The notes under the pieces are model-generated. The model was not told the origin of the DNA. It worked only from the letters and a program-made list of their open reading frames with translations, and did no database searches. Below are positions 16,437-25,502 of a stretch of 64,000 bases of DNA, in pieces; the first letter of the stretch is position 1, and each line of letters opens with the position of its first letter. The stretch covers positions 62,001-126,000 of the forward strand of contig NZ_JABEKV010000005.1 of NCBI RefSeq assembly GCF_013283645.1. Direction: 5' to 3'. Made by a program: the position numbers and the translations under genes. The DNA comes from Sinorhizobium psoraleae (lineage in GTDB: Bacteria; Pseudomonadota; Alphaproteobacteria; Rhizobiales; Rhizobiaceae).

Positions 16437-17429
16437 TTATTCCGTGGGGCTCATGCCCCCGCATGATTGCCGGACAACCAGCCGGCAGGGCAATTTCCTC
16501 ACGCCGGGCTCGACGGGTCTTCCTTCGGCGAGCGCAAGCACCGTGAGGCCGGCTTCCCGGCCGAGTTCCTTCAACCCCATGTCGATCGACGTCAGTGGCG
16601 GCCGCGTTTGTGCCGCCAGGATCTCCCAGTTGTCGAAACCGACCACCGACACATCTTCCGGAACCCTGACGCCGCGCTCGCGCAATGCGTCGACCACGCC
16701 GCGGGCGATCTGGTCGTTGCCGCAGAAGATGGCATCGGGCTTCTCGCCGGGCCGATCCCAGATCGACCCGACAGCTTCATGGCCCCAGCTTTCCGCCCAG
16801 ATACCGTAGAGGACCGGCTCGGCATCGCCGGCCACTTCGCGGTAGGCGCTGGCGCGCTCCCGGACCGAGAAGAAATCCTCAGGTCCCGTGATATGCGCGA
16901 TCCGGCGGCGCCCTAGCTTTGCCAGCCATTCAACCGCAAGACGCGCGCCCTGCGCATCGTCCGACCGCAGCGTCACGCTGTTTTCGCTTCCTTCGGTAAA
17001 GGCATAGACGACCGGTACCGGCAGGCTCGACAGATCGACGGGCAAGCGCCGATCCAGGCGCTTACCGGAGGCGATGATGCCGTCGACCTGCTTGTCGAGC
17101 ATGGCGTCGACATGGATCTGCCCCAGCGCCGGATCGTCTTCGATGGCGCACAGGAATACCGACACACCGTGATCGACCAGCGCTTCGGAAATTCCTGCCA
17201 TGACCGGCAGGGTGAAACGTCCGTAGGTATCGTTCGTCAGAAGCCCGATGGTGAAGCTGCGCTTGCTGAGCAGCCCGCGCGCAAGAGCATTCGGCCGGAA
17301 GCCGATTTCCCCGGCGATGCGCTTCACCCTCTCGCGCGTCTCGGCACCCATGCGTCCGGTGTTGTTCAACGCCTTCGAGGCCGTTGAAATACTGACGCCT
17401 GCCGCCGCAGCCACGTCATGAATGGTCAC
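16437..17429 (-). CDS. LacI-family transcriptional regulator
   Basis: A 330-residue repressor. The helix-turn-helix TIHDVAAAAGVSISTASKALN opens the protein, followed by the hinge GFRPNALARGL and a periplasmic-binding-protein-like effector domain. It is the first gene of the sugar operon and probably senses the imported oligosaccharide or its product. The GTG at 17429 lacks a clear ribosome-binding site; the frame stays open upstream and an in-frame CTG at 17453 follows GGGAGG, so the true start may be non-standard. Two palindromes just upstream are likely its own operators. Confidence 0.92.
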   Translation of the reverse strand: MTIHDVAAAAGVSISTASKALNNTGRMGAETRERVKRIAGEIGFRPNALARGLLSKRSFTIGLLTNDTYGRFTLPVMAGISEALVDHGVSVFLCAIEDDPALGQIHVDAMLDKQVDGIIASGKRLDRRLPVDLSSLPVPVVYAFTEGSENSVTLRSDDAQGARLAVEWLAKLGRRRIAHITGPEDFFSVRERASAYREVAGDAEPVLYGIWAESWGHEAVGSIWDRPGEKPDAIFCGNDQIARGVVDALRERGVRVPEDVSVVGFDNWEILAAQTRPPLTSIDMGLKELGREAGLTVLALAEGRPVEPGVRKLPCRLVVRQSCGGMSPTE

Positions 17430-17475
17430 GCGTTTGTTGGCCGGACTATCCAGAGAACCCTCCCGTGTTTGAGAA

Positions 17476-17491
17476 GAGAAAACCTTTTCTC
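17476..17491. promoter_or_regulatory. LacI-type operator 1
   Basis: GAGAAAACCTTTTCTC is an inverted repeat with 7-bp perfect arms and a two-base centre. It lies about 50 bp before the LacI gene. Its centre is 32 bp, about three helical turns, from a second near-identical site, as expected for cooperative binding. Confidence 0.7.
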
Positions 17492-17507
17492 ATGCAGTCT
17501 GTCAACA

Positions 17508-17523
17508 GAAAAAAGGTTTTCTC
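17508..17523. promoter_or_regulatory. LacI-type operator 2
   Basis: GAAAAAAGGTTTTCTC matches operator 1 read on the other strand, with one arm mismatch. It ends one base before the stop codon of the upstream DUF6064 gene and lies on the same helical face as operator 1. Confidence 0.65.
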
Positions 17524-17524
17524 A

Positions 17525-18208
17525 TTAATGGCGGGCCGACCGCGCTCGTGACCGTGCCGAGATCAGCAAGAAGGCCGCGACAAGGACGATCGAAGCTGCC
17601 GGCACCGCCGCGCCGCGATCCTCCATCGCCAGCAGGGTCAGGCCGCTGAACGCGCACCACAGGAGCGGGACCGGCAGAAGCAGCCAGAGACGTTTTCCCC
17701 TGATCGCCAGCACGGCGCCAAGCGTCGTGATCGCGGTCGGATCGGGCATCAAACCGAAGGTTTCGGCGGCGGCCAGCGAGCGCGTCGCCAGCAAGGGAAG
17801 AAACGGGTGAACCAACAGGCCGAAGAGGGCGAGAAACATCCCGCCGTAGCGGCGCCATCGGCTCACGGACAGGACGTCATTGCTGGCACGCAAGCTGAGC
17901 AGCGCCAGAAGCCCGGCCTGGAGAAAGAATGCCATCGCTGCGTAGGTCGCACCCCAGTTTATGGTTGCATAGCGAAGCCAAAGGAACTGCCATGCGCAAA
18001 AAGCCCAGGCCGCGGCAAATACCGGCAGAAGCGCAATCCGCGCATAGCGTACATGCATGGCTGCGAGAACCATGATCGCCAGCGTACCGGTCACGAGGAC
18101 GAGCTGAAGCGGCCAGAAATCTTGGTTATAACGCTCGACAAGGCGCAAATAGACGCGCGGAGAGAACATCAGGAAATCGGCAGGCGTGTAGGTCCACCAA
18201 TCCGACAT
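17525..18208 (-). CDS. DUF6064-like integral membrane protein
   Basis: A 227-residue protein beginning MSDWWTYTPADFLMFSPRVYLRLVERYN, the conserved opening of the DUF6064 family, followed by about six hydrophobic helices. It is an inner-membrane protein of unknown function. GAGG precedes the ATG. Its stop codon abuts the LacI operators, so transcription from it could run into the sugar operon. No catalytic motif is visible. Confidence 0.8.
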   Translation of the reverse strand: MSDWWTYTPADFLMFSPRVYLRLVERYNQDFWPLQLVLVTGTLAIMVLAAMHVRYARIALLPVFAAAWAFCAWQFLWLRYATINWGATYAAMAFFLQAGLLALLSLRASNDVLSVSRWRRYGGMFLALFGLLVHPFLPLLATRSLAAAETFGLMPDPTAITTLGAVLAIRGKRLWLLLPVPLLWCAFSGLTLLAMEDRGAAVPAASIVLVAAFLLISARSRARSARH

Positions 18209-18258
18209 CCGCCGACCTCACCACGCATCCGTTCGATAGCATTGGACGAGGCCGGCGT

Positions 18259-19176
18259 TCACAACGCCTCCACATAGTCGAGCATGCGACGCCGGATCGC
18301 CTCGTCAGGCAGGACGCCGCCGCCCGCTTCAAGATTCTCGCGCACGTGGTCGACGCGCGTCGTCGCCGGTATGGCACAGGTCACCGCCGGATGCGAGACG
18401 ATGAACTTCAGCAGGAACTGCGCCCAGCTCCGCGCGCCCGTCTCGGCAATCCATTCGGGCAATGGTTCGTCATCGAGTTGGCGGATCAGGCTGCCCTGGC
18501 GGAATGGGCGATTGACGATGACCGCGATGCCCTTCTCCTGCGCCAGCGGCAGAATGCGCTCCTCCGCCTCGCGGTCGAGGATATTGTAGGTGACCTGAAC
18601 GAAATCGATCGGCTGGCTCTCCATGATGCGCGTGATTTCCTGATGCCTTCGCCCTTCCGAAGTGGTGATGCCGACGTAGCGCAACTGCGCTTTCGCTTTC
18701 ATGTCGAACAGCATCGGCAGATGCTCTTCCCACGAAACGAGATTGTGGACCTGCATGAGATCGAACCTCTTTACGCCCCAATAGGCACGGGAGGCTTCGA
18801 TCTGCTCCGCCCCGCTTGTCGGATCTGAAATCCAGACCTTCTCGGCTGAAAACAGGCGATCGGGGTATTTTAGCTTTTGCAAGCCGTAGCCGATGGTTGG
18901 CTGCGAGGAGCCGTACATGGGAGACGAATCGATCATGCGCCCGCCGCCCTCGAAGAACGCCGCCATCACGGCAGCGCACTCGTCCTGAAGCACCGGATCG
19001 TCGCCGACATTGAAGGTGATCCAGGTACCGAGTCCTATCACCGGTATTTCCTCGCCGCTCGAAGGGATCGCCCTGCGGGTGACGCCTGCGACTTCGGCAG
19101 GGGCGGGTTGCCCTATCAGCGGCAGGGACACGCCCAATGCAAATCCCTGAAGGACGCTTCGTCGTGTGAACCTCAT
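18259..19176 (-). CDS. Aldo/keto reductase with Tat signal peptide
   Basis: A 305-residue aldo/keto-reductase-fold protein. The N-terminus MRFTRRSVLQGFALGVSLPL has a twin-arginine motif and a hydrophobic stretch, so it is predicted to be exported already folded, presumably with bound cofactor. The barrel includes IPVIGLGTW, the region GGRMIDSSPMYGSSQ (Asp and Tyr in the usual AKR positions) and LMQVHNL. The start at 19176 is set by a strong AAGGAGGTG; upstream in-frame ATGs lack a site. Its substrate is unknown. Confidence 0.85.
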   Translation of the reverse strand: MRFTRRSVLQGFALGVSLPLIGQPAPAEVAGVTRRAIPSSGEEIPVIGLGTWITFNVGDDPVLQDECAAVMAAFFEGGGRMIDSSPMYGSSQPTIGYGLQKLKYPDRLFSAEKVWISDPTSGAEQIEASRAYWGVKRFDLMQVHNLVSWEEHLPMLFDMKAKAQLRYVGITTSEGRRHQEITRIMESQPIDFVQVTYNILDREAEERILPLAQEKGIAVIVNRPFRQGSLIRQLDDEPLPEWIAETGARSWAQFLLKFIVSHPAVTCAIPATTRVDHVRENLEAGGGVLPDEAIRRRMLDYVEAL

Positions 19177-19460
19177 CGAGGCACCTCCTTTCCGCGCTCG
19201 GCAAGGGGACAAAAGCATAAACATTATACTCGTCAGATCCGGCGAGATCATGGACCGCTGCGGCTGAGGCCAGAAACCACGAAGTCGTGAAGAGAGGGGC
19301 AACGGCTGGAACATGGAAGGCGTTTCGGGACTTTCCGCTTGTTCAGCGCGATTCAAGTCCTTATTTGACGTTGACCGTCATCGGCTGGAGCGTCATGGGG
19401 CAGAAACTTCCTCGTCATGCGATCTGGCTTCCGCCCGTGCAGCCCAATATCTTTTGAGCA

Positions 19461-20405
19461 ATGCAACAGTTCGTCAAGGCGCCGAAGAGAGAGATCGGAT
19501 GGGGCATGCCGACGTCGGTTGCCCTGCATCTGGCGCTTGCGTTCTTGTTGCTTTTTCGGTTGCCCGAAGCACCGGTGGAGCCCGAGAAGGAGCAGAGCGT
19601 CAACGTAGAGCTTGTTCCGCCACCGCGCCCGAAAGCGAAAGAAAAGCCGCCTGCAGACCCGGCCAAATCAGGCGCCAAACCATCAGCCTCACGGCCGCAG
19701 GCGTTCGAATCCGCTTCAGCGCGCGCCGATGTAAACGAAGCACGGCAATCGGCGCCGAAGCAGGGCGAGACGCAAGACGCTCCGAAAGCCGTCGAACAGC
19801 CGAAGCCGGGGCCACCCAAACCAGAGACTGCCGCGCGCGAAATGCCCGAAACCCGACCGGCGCCTCAGGTCTTGGCGACGCGGCAACCCGACGCAGCCAG
19901 CGGGCAAAGCGAGACGGAAGCGGCGTCCCTCGAAAGCGTGCCGGTCCCCGCGCAAAGGCCGCTGCAGGAACAAGGCGAAAAGCAAGAGGCCGCGGATCCG
20001 GCGGGCGCCAATACCGACCAGAAATCCGGCGAGCTCGTTCCGGCGAAGGAACTCTTCTCACCGAACGCGCTTTCGAACCCGCGCGTCAAGCAGGCGCTGG
20101 GGAAGCTCCCCGTCAAGAAACGCATAGTGCAGATCTGCAGCATCGAGGCGCTGGAGCAGGTGCGCAGCCAAAGACCGGGTGCCTTTCCGGACATGCTCGT
20201 TCCCTATGGTCCGACAGGTGGGATTATTTCGACTTCGGCGCTCACCGCCCGGGGTGGCGCCTACCGCAGCAAGGCGAACTGGTACAACGTCGACTTCAAA
20301 TGCGAGGTCGACGCCGATGCGACGGCGGTGGTCTCCTTCAGCTTTGCAATCGGCGGCGCGGTGCCGAAAAGCGAATGGGACGCGCGCCAGCTACCACTGA
20401 ATTGA
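19461..20405 (+). CDS. DUF930-domain protein with TonB-like N-terminus
   Basis: A 314-residue protein with one N-terminal membrane helix (VALHLALAFLLLF), then a proline/glutamate/lysine-rich linker (about 40-200) like that of TonB or TolA, and a C-terminal domain (from about 205, ELFSPNALSNPRVKQAL) matching DUF930 of rhizobia, with two conserved cysteines (VQICSIEAL, VDFKCEV). It is probably anchored in the inner membrane and spans the periplasm. Function unknown. It stands alone and is followed by a strong terminator. Confidence 0.85.
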   Translation: MQQFVKAPKREIGWGMPTSVALHLALAFLLLFRLPEAPVEPEKEQSVNVELVPPPRPKAKEKPPADPAKSGAKPSASRPQAFESASARADVNEARQSAPKQGETQDAPKAVEQPKPGPPKPETAAREMPETRPAPQVLATRQPDAASGQSETEAASLESVPVPAQRPLQEQGEKQEAADPAGANTDQKSGELVPAKELFSPNALSNPRVKQALGKLPVKKRIVQICSIEALEQVRSQRPGAFPDMLVPYGPTGGIISTSALTARGGAYRSKANWYNVDFKCEVDADATAVVSFSFAIGGAVPKSEWDARQLPLN

Positions 20406-20451
20406 GGTGGGCGGAGGCGACGGCGCGGTCGGACACTCGCGCGAAAGCAAC

Positions 20452-20480
20452 AGGGCCTCCGTTTCGGGAGGCCCTATTTT
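20452..20480 (+). terminator. Rho-independent terminator of the DUF930 gene
   Basis: AGGGCCTCC (20452-20460) and GGAGGCCCT (20467-20475) form a perfect 9-bp GC-rich stem with a 6-base loop, followed by ATTTT. It lies between converging genes, 47 bp after the stop of the plus-strand gene. Confidence 0.85.
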
Positions 20481-20498
20481 CAGCTTACGGAGTTTGCT

Positions 20499-21272
20499 TC
20501 AGGCGGGACGCTCGCCGGCGCTCGGCCGCCACTTGATCAGCCGATTTTCGACCATGTCGAGAAGGCTGTCGATGATCAGCACGAACATTGCCAGTATAAT
20601 GATGCCGGCAAACACACCAACTGCATCGAAATTTCCTTCGGCCTGAGCGATCAGGTAGCCGAGACCGGCAGAGGCGCCGAGATACTCACCGATGATGGCG
20701 CCAACGACCGCGAAGCCGACGGAGGTGCGCAGCGAGGACAGGATCCAGCTTGCCGCGGCCGGAAAATAGACATGGCGCAGCAGGTCCGACCGCTTTGCCC
20801 CGAGAATGCGGGCGTTCGACAGAACGACCGGGTTCACCTCACGCACGCCCTGCATGGCGTTGAAGAATGTCACAAAGAAGACGAGCGTGACGGCGAGTGC
20901 CACTTTTGACCAGAGGCCGAGGCCGAGCCACAGCACGAAGATCGGGGCGAGGACGACGCGCGGGATCGCATTCAGACCCTTGATGAATGGATCGAGAATG
21001 CGAGCCGTCCTGCGGCTAAGTCCGAGCCAGACGCCGGCAGCGACGCCAAGGCCCGTGCCGATGAGATAACCGAGCACGGTCTCTGTCAGCGTGATCGTCA
21101 CGTGGCGGTAGAAATCGGTGTCGGTCACCCAGGACATGACCTGGTTGAAGATGTCGACCGGTGCCGGGAAGAAAAAGACATCGATCACGCCGGCAGCGAC
21201 GCCAAGTTGCCAGCCGCCGAGAATGACGGTCAGGAGGCAGAGCTGGATCAAACGTTCAGTCATGGCGTTCAT
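20499..21272 (-). CDS. ABC transporter permease, NitT/TauT (SsuC) type
   Basis: A 257-residue permease with about six membrane segments and the SsuC/TauC-type motif GLNAIPRVVLAPIFVLWLGLG, plus RILGAKRSDLLRHVYFPAA near the ATPase-contact loop. The ATG at 21272 (MNAMTER) overlaps the ATPase gene by 17 bp; a second ATG at 21263 is possible. It is the last gene of an operon that starts with a GalD-like enzyme, so an aromatic acid rather than taurine is the likely cargo (inference). Confidence 0.9.
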   Translation of the reverse strand: MNAMTERLIQLCLLTVILGGWQLGVAAGVIDVFFFPAPVDIFNQVMSWVTDTDFYRHVTITLTETVLGYLIGTGLGVAAGVWLGLSRRTARILDPFIKGLNAIPRVVLAPIFVLWLGLGLWSKVALAVTLVFFVTFFNAMQGVREVNPVVLSNARILGAKRSDLLRHVYFPAAASWILSSLRTSVGFAVVGAIIGEYLGASAGLGYLIAQAEGNFDAVGVFAGIIILAMFVLIIDSLLDMVENRLIKWRPSAGERPA

Positions 21273-22086
21273 AGCTTTTCTCCACTTCGCCGCGCAGTGA
21301 CGCCCAGATGTTGCGATAAAGGTCCATGAAGCGTGGATCGAGCTTGATTTCCGCCACGTCGCGCGGTCGGTCGAGGTCGACCGCGAAGCTGTCGATGACG
21401 TGACTGCGCGGCCCGGCCGCCAGAACCACGACGCGGTCACCGAGTGCGATGGCCTCTTCGAGGTCATGTGTGATCATCACGACGGCGCGCCGCTCTTCCT
21501 GCCACAGGCGCAAGAGTTCGTTCTGCATCAGATGACGCGTGTGGATATCGAGCGCTGAGAACGGTTCGTCCATCAGAATGACCTTTGGCCCGGTAATCAG
21601 CGCCTGGGCCATCTGGACGCGTTTGCGCTGGCCACCCGACAACTGATGCGGGTAGCGGTGCTCGAAACCCTTGAGGCCGACCTTGGCGAGCCAGGCCATG
21701 GATCGTTCACGACGCTCGGCAGCGTCAACGCCCTTGAACATCGGGCCCAGTTCGACGTTTTCCAACGCTGTTTTCCAAGGAAGCAGCGCATCCTGCTGGA
21801 AGAGATATCCGATATCGTTCTGGACGCCTTTGACCGCCGCACCATCGATCGAGACCGCACCGCTCGCGGGCTTCAGGAGGCCAGCGATCGCGTTGAGGAT
21901 TGTGCTCTTGCCGCAGCCCGTCGGGCCGACGATCGCGAGAAATTCACCATCGGCAACGGTAAGATTGACATCCTGAACGGCGACATACGCGCCGAATGAC
22001 ATGGTGACCGCATCGATCGACACCATCGCCTTGGGCGTTTGCCGACCGACAGCATGCGGCACGGGTTTCACGACAGCCAACGACAT
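21256..22086 (-). CDS. ABC transporter ATP-binding protein, NitT/TauT type
   Basis: A 276-residue ATPase: Walker A GPTGCGKST (about 62-70), LFQQDALLPWKT, signature LSGGQRKRVQMAQAL, Walker B VILMDEPFSALD. An N-terminal tail of about 20 residues precedes the domain. The ATG at 22086 is set by GAGGAGGAAG; earlier in-frame codons lie in the binding-protein gene. It energises the importer at 20499-23101. Confidence 0.92.
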   Translation of the reverse strand: MSLAVVKPVPHAVGRQTPKAMVSIDAVTMSFGAYVAVQDVNLTVADGEFLAIVGPTGCGKSTILNAIAGLLKPASGAVSIDGAAVKGVQNDIGYLFQQDALLPWKTALENVELGPMFKGVDAAERRERSMAWLAKVGLKGFEHRYPHQLSGGQRKRVQMAQALITGPKVILMDEPFSALDIHTRHLMQNELLRLWQEERRAVVMITHDLEEAIALGDRVVVLAAGPRSHVIDSFAVDLDRPRDVAEIKLDPRFMDLYRNIWASLRGEVEKSYERHD

Positions 22087-22099
22087 GGCTTCCTCCTCA

Positions 22100-23101
22100 T
22101 CAGTTCGCGACATCGTGCGGCACTTTGCCGATGAAGTCGTTGGTATAGGTTTTCGATAGATCGATATCCGTGGCTGCGACTTTCTCGTTGAAGCTCTTGA
22201 GAACGGCGAGCGGCGTCTTGACATCCTCGTCGCTGAAGCGGCCGTCGGTCGAGAAGATCGCCTTCGCGTTTTCGACGGCTTTTATGTAGGTTTCTCTATC
22301 GCCCGAAATGAATTCTTTCGGGAGCTTCTCGACGATCTCCTCGGCCGAGTGATTGTTCATCCACTCCAATGCCTTGACAGTCGCGTTCGTGACCTTCTGG
22401 ATCGTCTCGGGGTTCTCGTCGATGTAGTCCTGGGTGGCATAGAGGACGGAGGTGGGATAGGTTCCGCCGTAGATTTCCTTGGCGCCTTTGTCGCTGCGCG
22501 CATCGATGAGGATCTTGCCGACGCCCTTGGCTTCGATGAAGGTCGCCGCCGGATCGTAGTTGACGAGCAGATCGACCTTGCCCTGTTCGAGTGCGGCGAC
22601 GGCTGCAGAGCCGGAGCCGACGCCGATCAGCGAAACGTCGTCCGCCGACAGATTGTGACGCTGCAGATAATAGCGAACGAAGAAATCGGAGGACGATCCG
22701 GGCGAAGTGATGCCGATCTTCGCGCCCTTGATGGTTTCCGGCTTTGCCGGGTCAAAGGTGGCATTCTTGCCGCCGGCAAGGACAAGGCCGGAGTTGCGCG
22801 CGAGTTGTACGAAGCCGACGACGGCTTTGTTCTGTGACTGCATCTGAATCGTGTGGTCGTAGAAGCCTACGGCAATGTCGGTCGAGCCGGCTACCAGCGC
22901 CTGCAACGTTTTCGAGCCACCGGAGGCAAAGTTCTCGACGGTCACCTCAAGACCTTCCCGCTCGTAAAGTCCGAGACCCTGAGCGACGGGAAAGGGAAGG
23001 TTGTTGAGATTGTACGAGCCAACGCTGATGCGAACCGGTTCCGCGAAGGCGGATCCGGCAAACGCAACGGTGGCCGCGAGGGCGAGCATGAGCTTCCGCA
23101 T
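22100..23101 (-). CDS. ABC transporter substrate-binding protein, NitT/TauT type
   Basis: A 333-residue periplasmic protein with a Sec signal peptide (MRKLMLALAATVAFAGSAFA, cut after AFA). The mature start VRISVGSYNLNNLPFPVAQGLGLYEREGL and GSTDIAVGFYDHTIQ are typical of sulfonate/nitrate/aromatic-acid binding proteins. GGAGGAA precedes the ATG. It lies 47 bp after the tautomerase gene in the same operon, so uptake is linked to 4,5-cleavage metabolism. Confidence 0.9.
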   Translation of the reverse strand: MRKLMLALAATVAFAGSAFAEPVRISVGSYNLNNLPFPVAQGLGLYEREGLEVTVENFASGGSKTLQALVAGSTDIAVGFYDHTIQMQSQNKAVVGFVQLARNSGLVLAGGKNATFDPAKPETIKGAKIGITSPGSSSDFFVRYYLQRHNLSADDVSLIGVGSGSAAVAALEQGKVDLLVNYDPAATFIEAKGVGKILIDARSDKGAKEIYGGTYPTSVLYATQDYIDENPETIQKVTNATVKALEWMNNHSAEEIVEKLPKEFISGDRETYIKAVENAKAIFSTDGRFSDEDVKTPLAVLKSFNEKVAATDIDLSKTYTNDFIGKVPHDVAN

Positions 23102-23148
23102 GATTGTTCCTCCAGGTTACGTGGTGCCCTCCCGGCAGCCACTTCAAA

Positions 23149-24231
23149 TTATGCCGCGCAAAACAGGCGCTTGGTAGGCTTTGCGAAGACGTGCCCTTCG
23201 AACAGGCGTCGCGCGGTTCGCAAGATGCCGGCGACTATCTTTCCGTCCCTCTCTTGCAGCTTCACATCGAGGTGGCCGCTTGGGTGTTCGATCGACAGTA
23301 CAAGCGGGGGCGCGCGCAAGCCGGTCAGCCGGGAAGCCACGGTGTTTCTGGCGATGCAGGCCGTCGCTATCCCGACGGCGCCGGTGGTGGCAAGCGAGGG
23401 ATGACATTGGTGCGGCATGAAGTACCGAACATTGAGGTCGCCGTTTCCCTTGGGCTTGCTGACCAACACTGGCTTCGGGGTGACCTGATCGCTTACGTCG
23501 CCCATGCCCATGCGCCGGCCGGCCTCCATCCTTAACGCTTCGATCCGGCCGAGCGCGGACTTATCGGCATTGAGTTCAGCGGCCGTTTCGTTTCCCGTGG
23601 CGCCGATCGCCTCCGCGTCGAAAAGGACCATGGGCATGGCGCAGTCGATGCAGGTCACCGCGATGCCGTCGATGTATTCCAGAGATTGTCCGGTCGGGAA
23701 CAATTTTCCGGTCCGCGCTCCGGCGGCATCCATGAACGTCAGCGCGATTGGTGCGGCCTTGCCGGGAACACCGTCGATCGAAGCGTCGCCAAGATAGGCG
23801 ACCTTGCCGTCCGGCGTCGGAACCTCTGCCTCGATCAGCTTGCCGGTGTTCACATTGTGAATACGGACGAGGGTCGTCGCGCCTCGCGCTGAAACCAATC
23901 CTGCTTCGATCGAGAAGGGGCCGACGGCGGCGAGCATATTGCCGCAGTTCGGCGACGTGTCGACCATCTGCTGATCGACGCGCACCTGGGCAAAAAGATA
24001 GTCGACGTCGGCGCCGGGGACGGTGGAGGGGCCGATGATTGCGACCTTACTGGTGACCGGATTGCCGCCACCGATGCCGTCGATCTGCAGGGGATGGCCC
24101 GAGCCCATAACTGAAAGCAGGATCTGGTCCCGCTCGGCCTGATCCGCCGGCAGATCCGACGCGAGAAAGAACGGACCTTTGGAGGTGCCGCCTCTCATCA
24201 AGACGCAGGGTACGGAAATCAGGTCGTTCAT
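23149..24231 (-). CDS. galD: 4-oxalomesaconate tautomerase-like protein (PrpF/GalD family)
   Basis: A 360-residue PrpF-family isomerase. The opening ISVPCVLMRGGTSKGPFFLASDLP, the motif DGIGGGNPVTSKVAI and DTSPNCGNMLAAVGPF closely resemble 4-oxalomesaconate tautomerase of the gallate pathway, which interconverts keto and enol forms of 4-oxalomesaconate. The ATG at 24231 is preferred over an in-frame TTG at 24237. It heads an operon with an ABC importer and is divergent from a LysR regulator. Its partners, a LigJ-like hydratase and a RraA-like aldolase, lie about 32-34 kb away. A related PrpF isomerase is the alternative. Confidence 0.8.
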   Translation of the reverse strand: MNDLISVPCVLMRGGTSKGPFFLASDLPADQAERDQILLSVMGSGHPLQIDGIGGGNPVTSKVAIIGPSTVPGADVDYLFAQVRVDQQMVDTSPNCGNMLAAVGPFSIEAGLVSARGATTLVRIHNVNTGKLIEAEVPTPDGKVAYLGDASIDGVPGKAAPIALTFMDAAGARTGKLFPTGQSLEYIDGIAVTCIDCAMPMVLFDAEAIGATGNETAAELNADKSALGRIEALRMEAGRRMGMGDVSDQVTPKPVLVSKPKGNGDLNVRYFMPHQCHPSLATTGAVGIATACIARNTVASRLTGLRAPPLVLSIEHPSGHLDVKLQERDGKIVAGILRTARRLFEGHVFAKPTKRLFCAA

Positions 24232-24280
24232 CGCCAAAATCCATGAGACTTATGTTTACGCCGTATCAATGATCGGCTTT

Positions 24281-24303
24281 ATTGCATTTAGCGGCGATGC
24301 GAT
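24281..24303. promoter_or_regulatory. Operator candidate between galD-like and LysR genes
   Basis: ATTGCAT (24281-24287) and ATGCGAT (24297-24303) are inverted with one mismatch around nine bases. The dyad sits in the 111-bp divergent promoter region, where a LysR protein is expected to bind. No other support. Confidence 0.35.
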
Positions 24304-24342
24304 TGATATGTGAAATGCAAAGTTTAGGAGAATTGATCCGAT

Positions 24343-25278
24343 ATGAGCATCAATTGCGAGATTCTCGACCTGAGAGCATTTCTGAGTGTGGTGGAACTGG
24401 AAGGCTTCCACAGGGCGGCAGAGGCGCTCAATGTTTCGCAACCAGCCCTGAGCCGCCGCATCCAGAAGCTGGAGATGGCAATCGGTGCGCCCCTGCTGGA
24501 GCGCACAACGCGGCATGTCTCGCCGACGGCGCTCGGAACGGAGCTGATACCGCTGGTACGTCGGATGCTCGAGGAATTCGATGGATCGCTCTTTGCCGTC
24601 AGGGACGTCGGTGTGCAACGAAGCGGCCTGGTGACGATCGCGTGCCTGCCGACGGCGGCGTTCTACTTTCTTCCGACCGTCATCAGGCAGTTCAATGCCG
24701 AATATCCGAACATCCGGTTTCGAATTCTCGACCTTCCGGCGACTGACGGCCTGCAGGCGGTGGCTCGGGGCGAGGTCGAATTCGGCATCAACATCATGGG
24801 CACCTCCGACCCCGACCTGATCTTCGATCGGCTGGTGGAAGATCCCTTCGTGCTCGCGGCGCGCAAGGACCATCCCCTTGCCGACAGGCAAGAGGTCGGC
24901 TGGGGCGATCTGGAACCGTTCCGGCTGATCACGGTGCACAGGTCGAGCGGCAACAGAACGCTGCTCGACGCCGCGCTCGCACGATCCAATATCAAGCTGC
25001 GCTGGTTCTACGAGGTCACGCATCTTTCGACCTCGCTGGGGCTCGTCGAAGCCGGCCTCGGCATTTCCGTGCTGCCGCAAATGGCCACGCCGCAGGGCGA
25101 TCACCCCTTCCTCGTCACTCGACCGATCCGCACTCCCGAAATTTCGCGAACGATCGGCGTCGTTAGGCGTCGGGGCGGGACGCTTTCTCCGGCCGCCGAG
25201 CGTTTTCTCGACATGTTGATCGGGACGTGGAGAGTCGAAAGCCGTGTACCCGAAGATCGGCCCCCTGCTACCTCCTGA
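24343..25278 (+). CDS. LysR-family transcriptional regulator
   Basis: A 311-residue regulator. The helix-turn-helix is FHRAAEALNVSQPALSRRIQKLE (about 22-44), then a linker helix and an effector domain (VTIACLPTAAFYFLPTVIRQF). It is transcribed away from the galD-like/ABC operon across 111 bp and so probably controls it in response to an aromatic acid or pathway intermediate. A polar tail ends the protein. Confidence 0.92.
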   Translation: MSINCEILDLRAFLSVVELEGFHRAAEALNVSQPALSRRIQKLEMAIGAPLLERTTRHVSPTALGTELIPLVRRMLEEFDGSLFAVRDVGVQRSGLVTIACLPTAAFYFLPTVIRQFNAEYPNIRFRILDLPATDGLQAVARGEVEFGINIMGTSDPDLIFDRLVEDPFVLAARKDHPLADRQEVGWGDLEPFRLITVHRSSGNRTLLDAALARSNIKLRWFYEVTHLSTSLGLVEAGLGISVLPQMATPQGDHPFLVTRPIRTPEISRTIGVVRRRGGTLSPAAERFLDMLIGTWRVESRVPEDRPPATS

Positions 25279-25502
25279 TTGCGTAAAGCATCATCCAAGC
25301 TATCACTAATGAAGCACTTATGAGGAAAGCGCGCAGTGTGATAGGATTGATCTTTGGGAGTAATTCCGGTTCGGGGAGGCGCCGGATAAAGTTTCAGTTG
25401 CCATAACCCGTGTCGAGTCAGTGTCTCCGCCATGCCGGATAGGGTGAGGTCCTCCTTCGAAAAAGCGGCCTCTGAATAATAACTCGGAATGGGAGGTGTA
25501 TG
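25279..25502. other. Promoter region of sugar ABC operon, no gene seen
   Basis: This 224-bp gap between the LysR gene and the following binding-protein gene should carry the operon promoter. I found no clear palindrome or terminator beyond the ribosome-binding site GGGAGG at 25491-25496. Confidence 0.4.
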
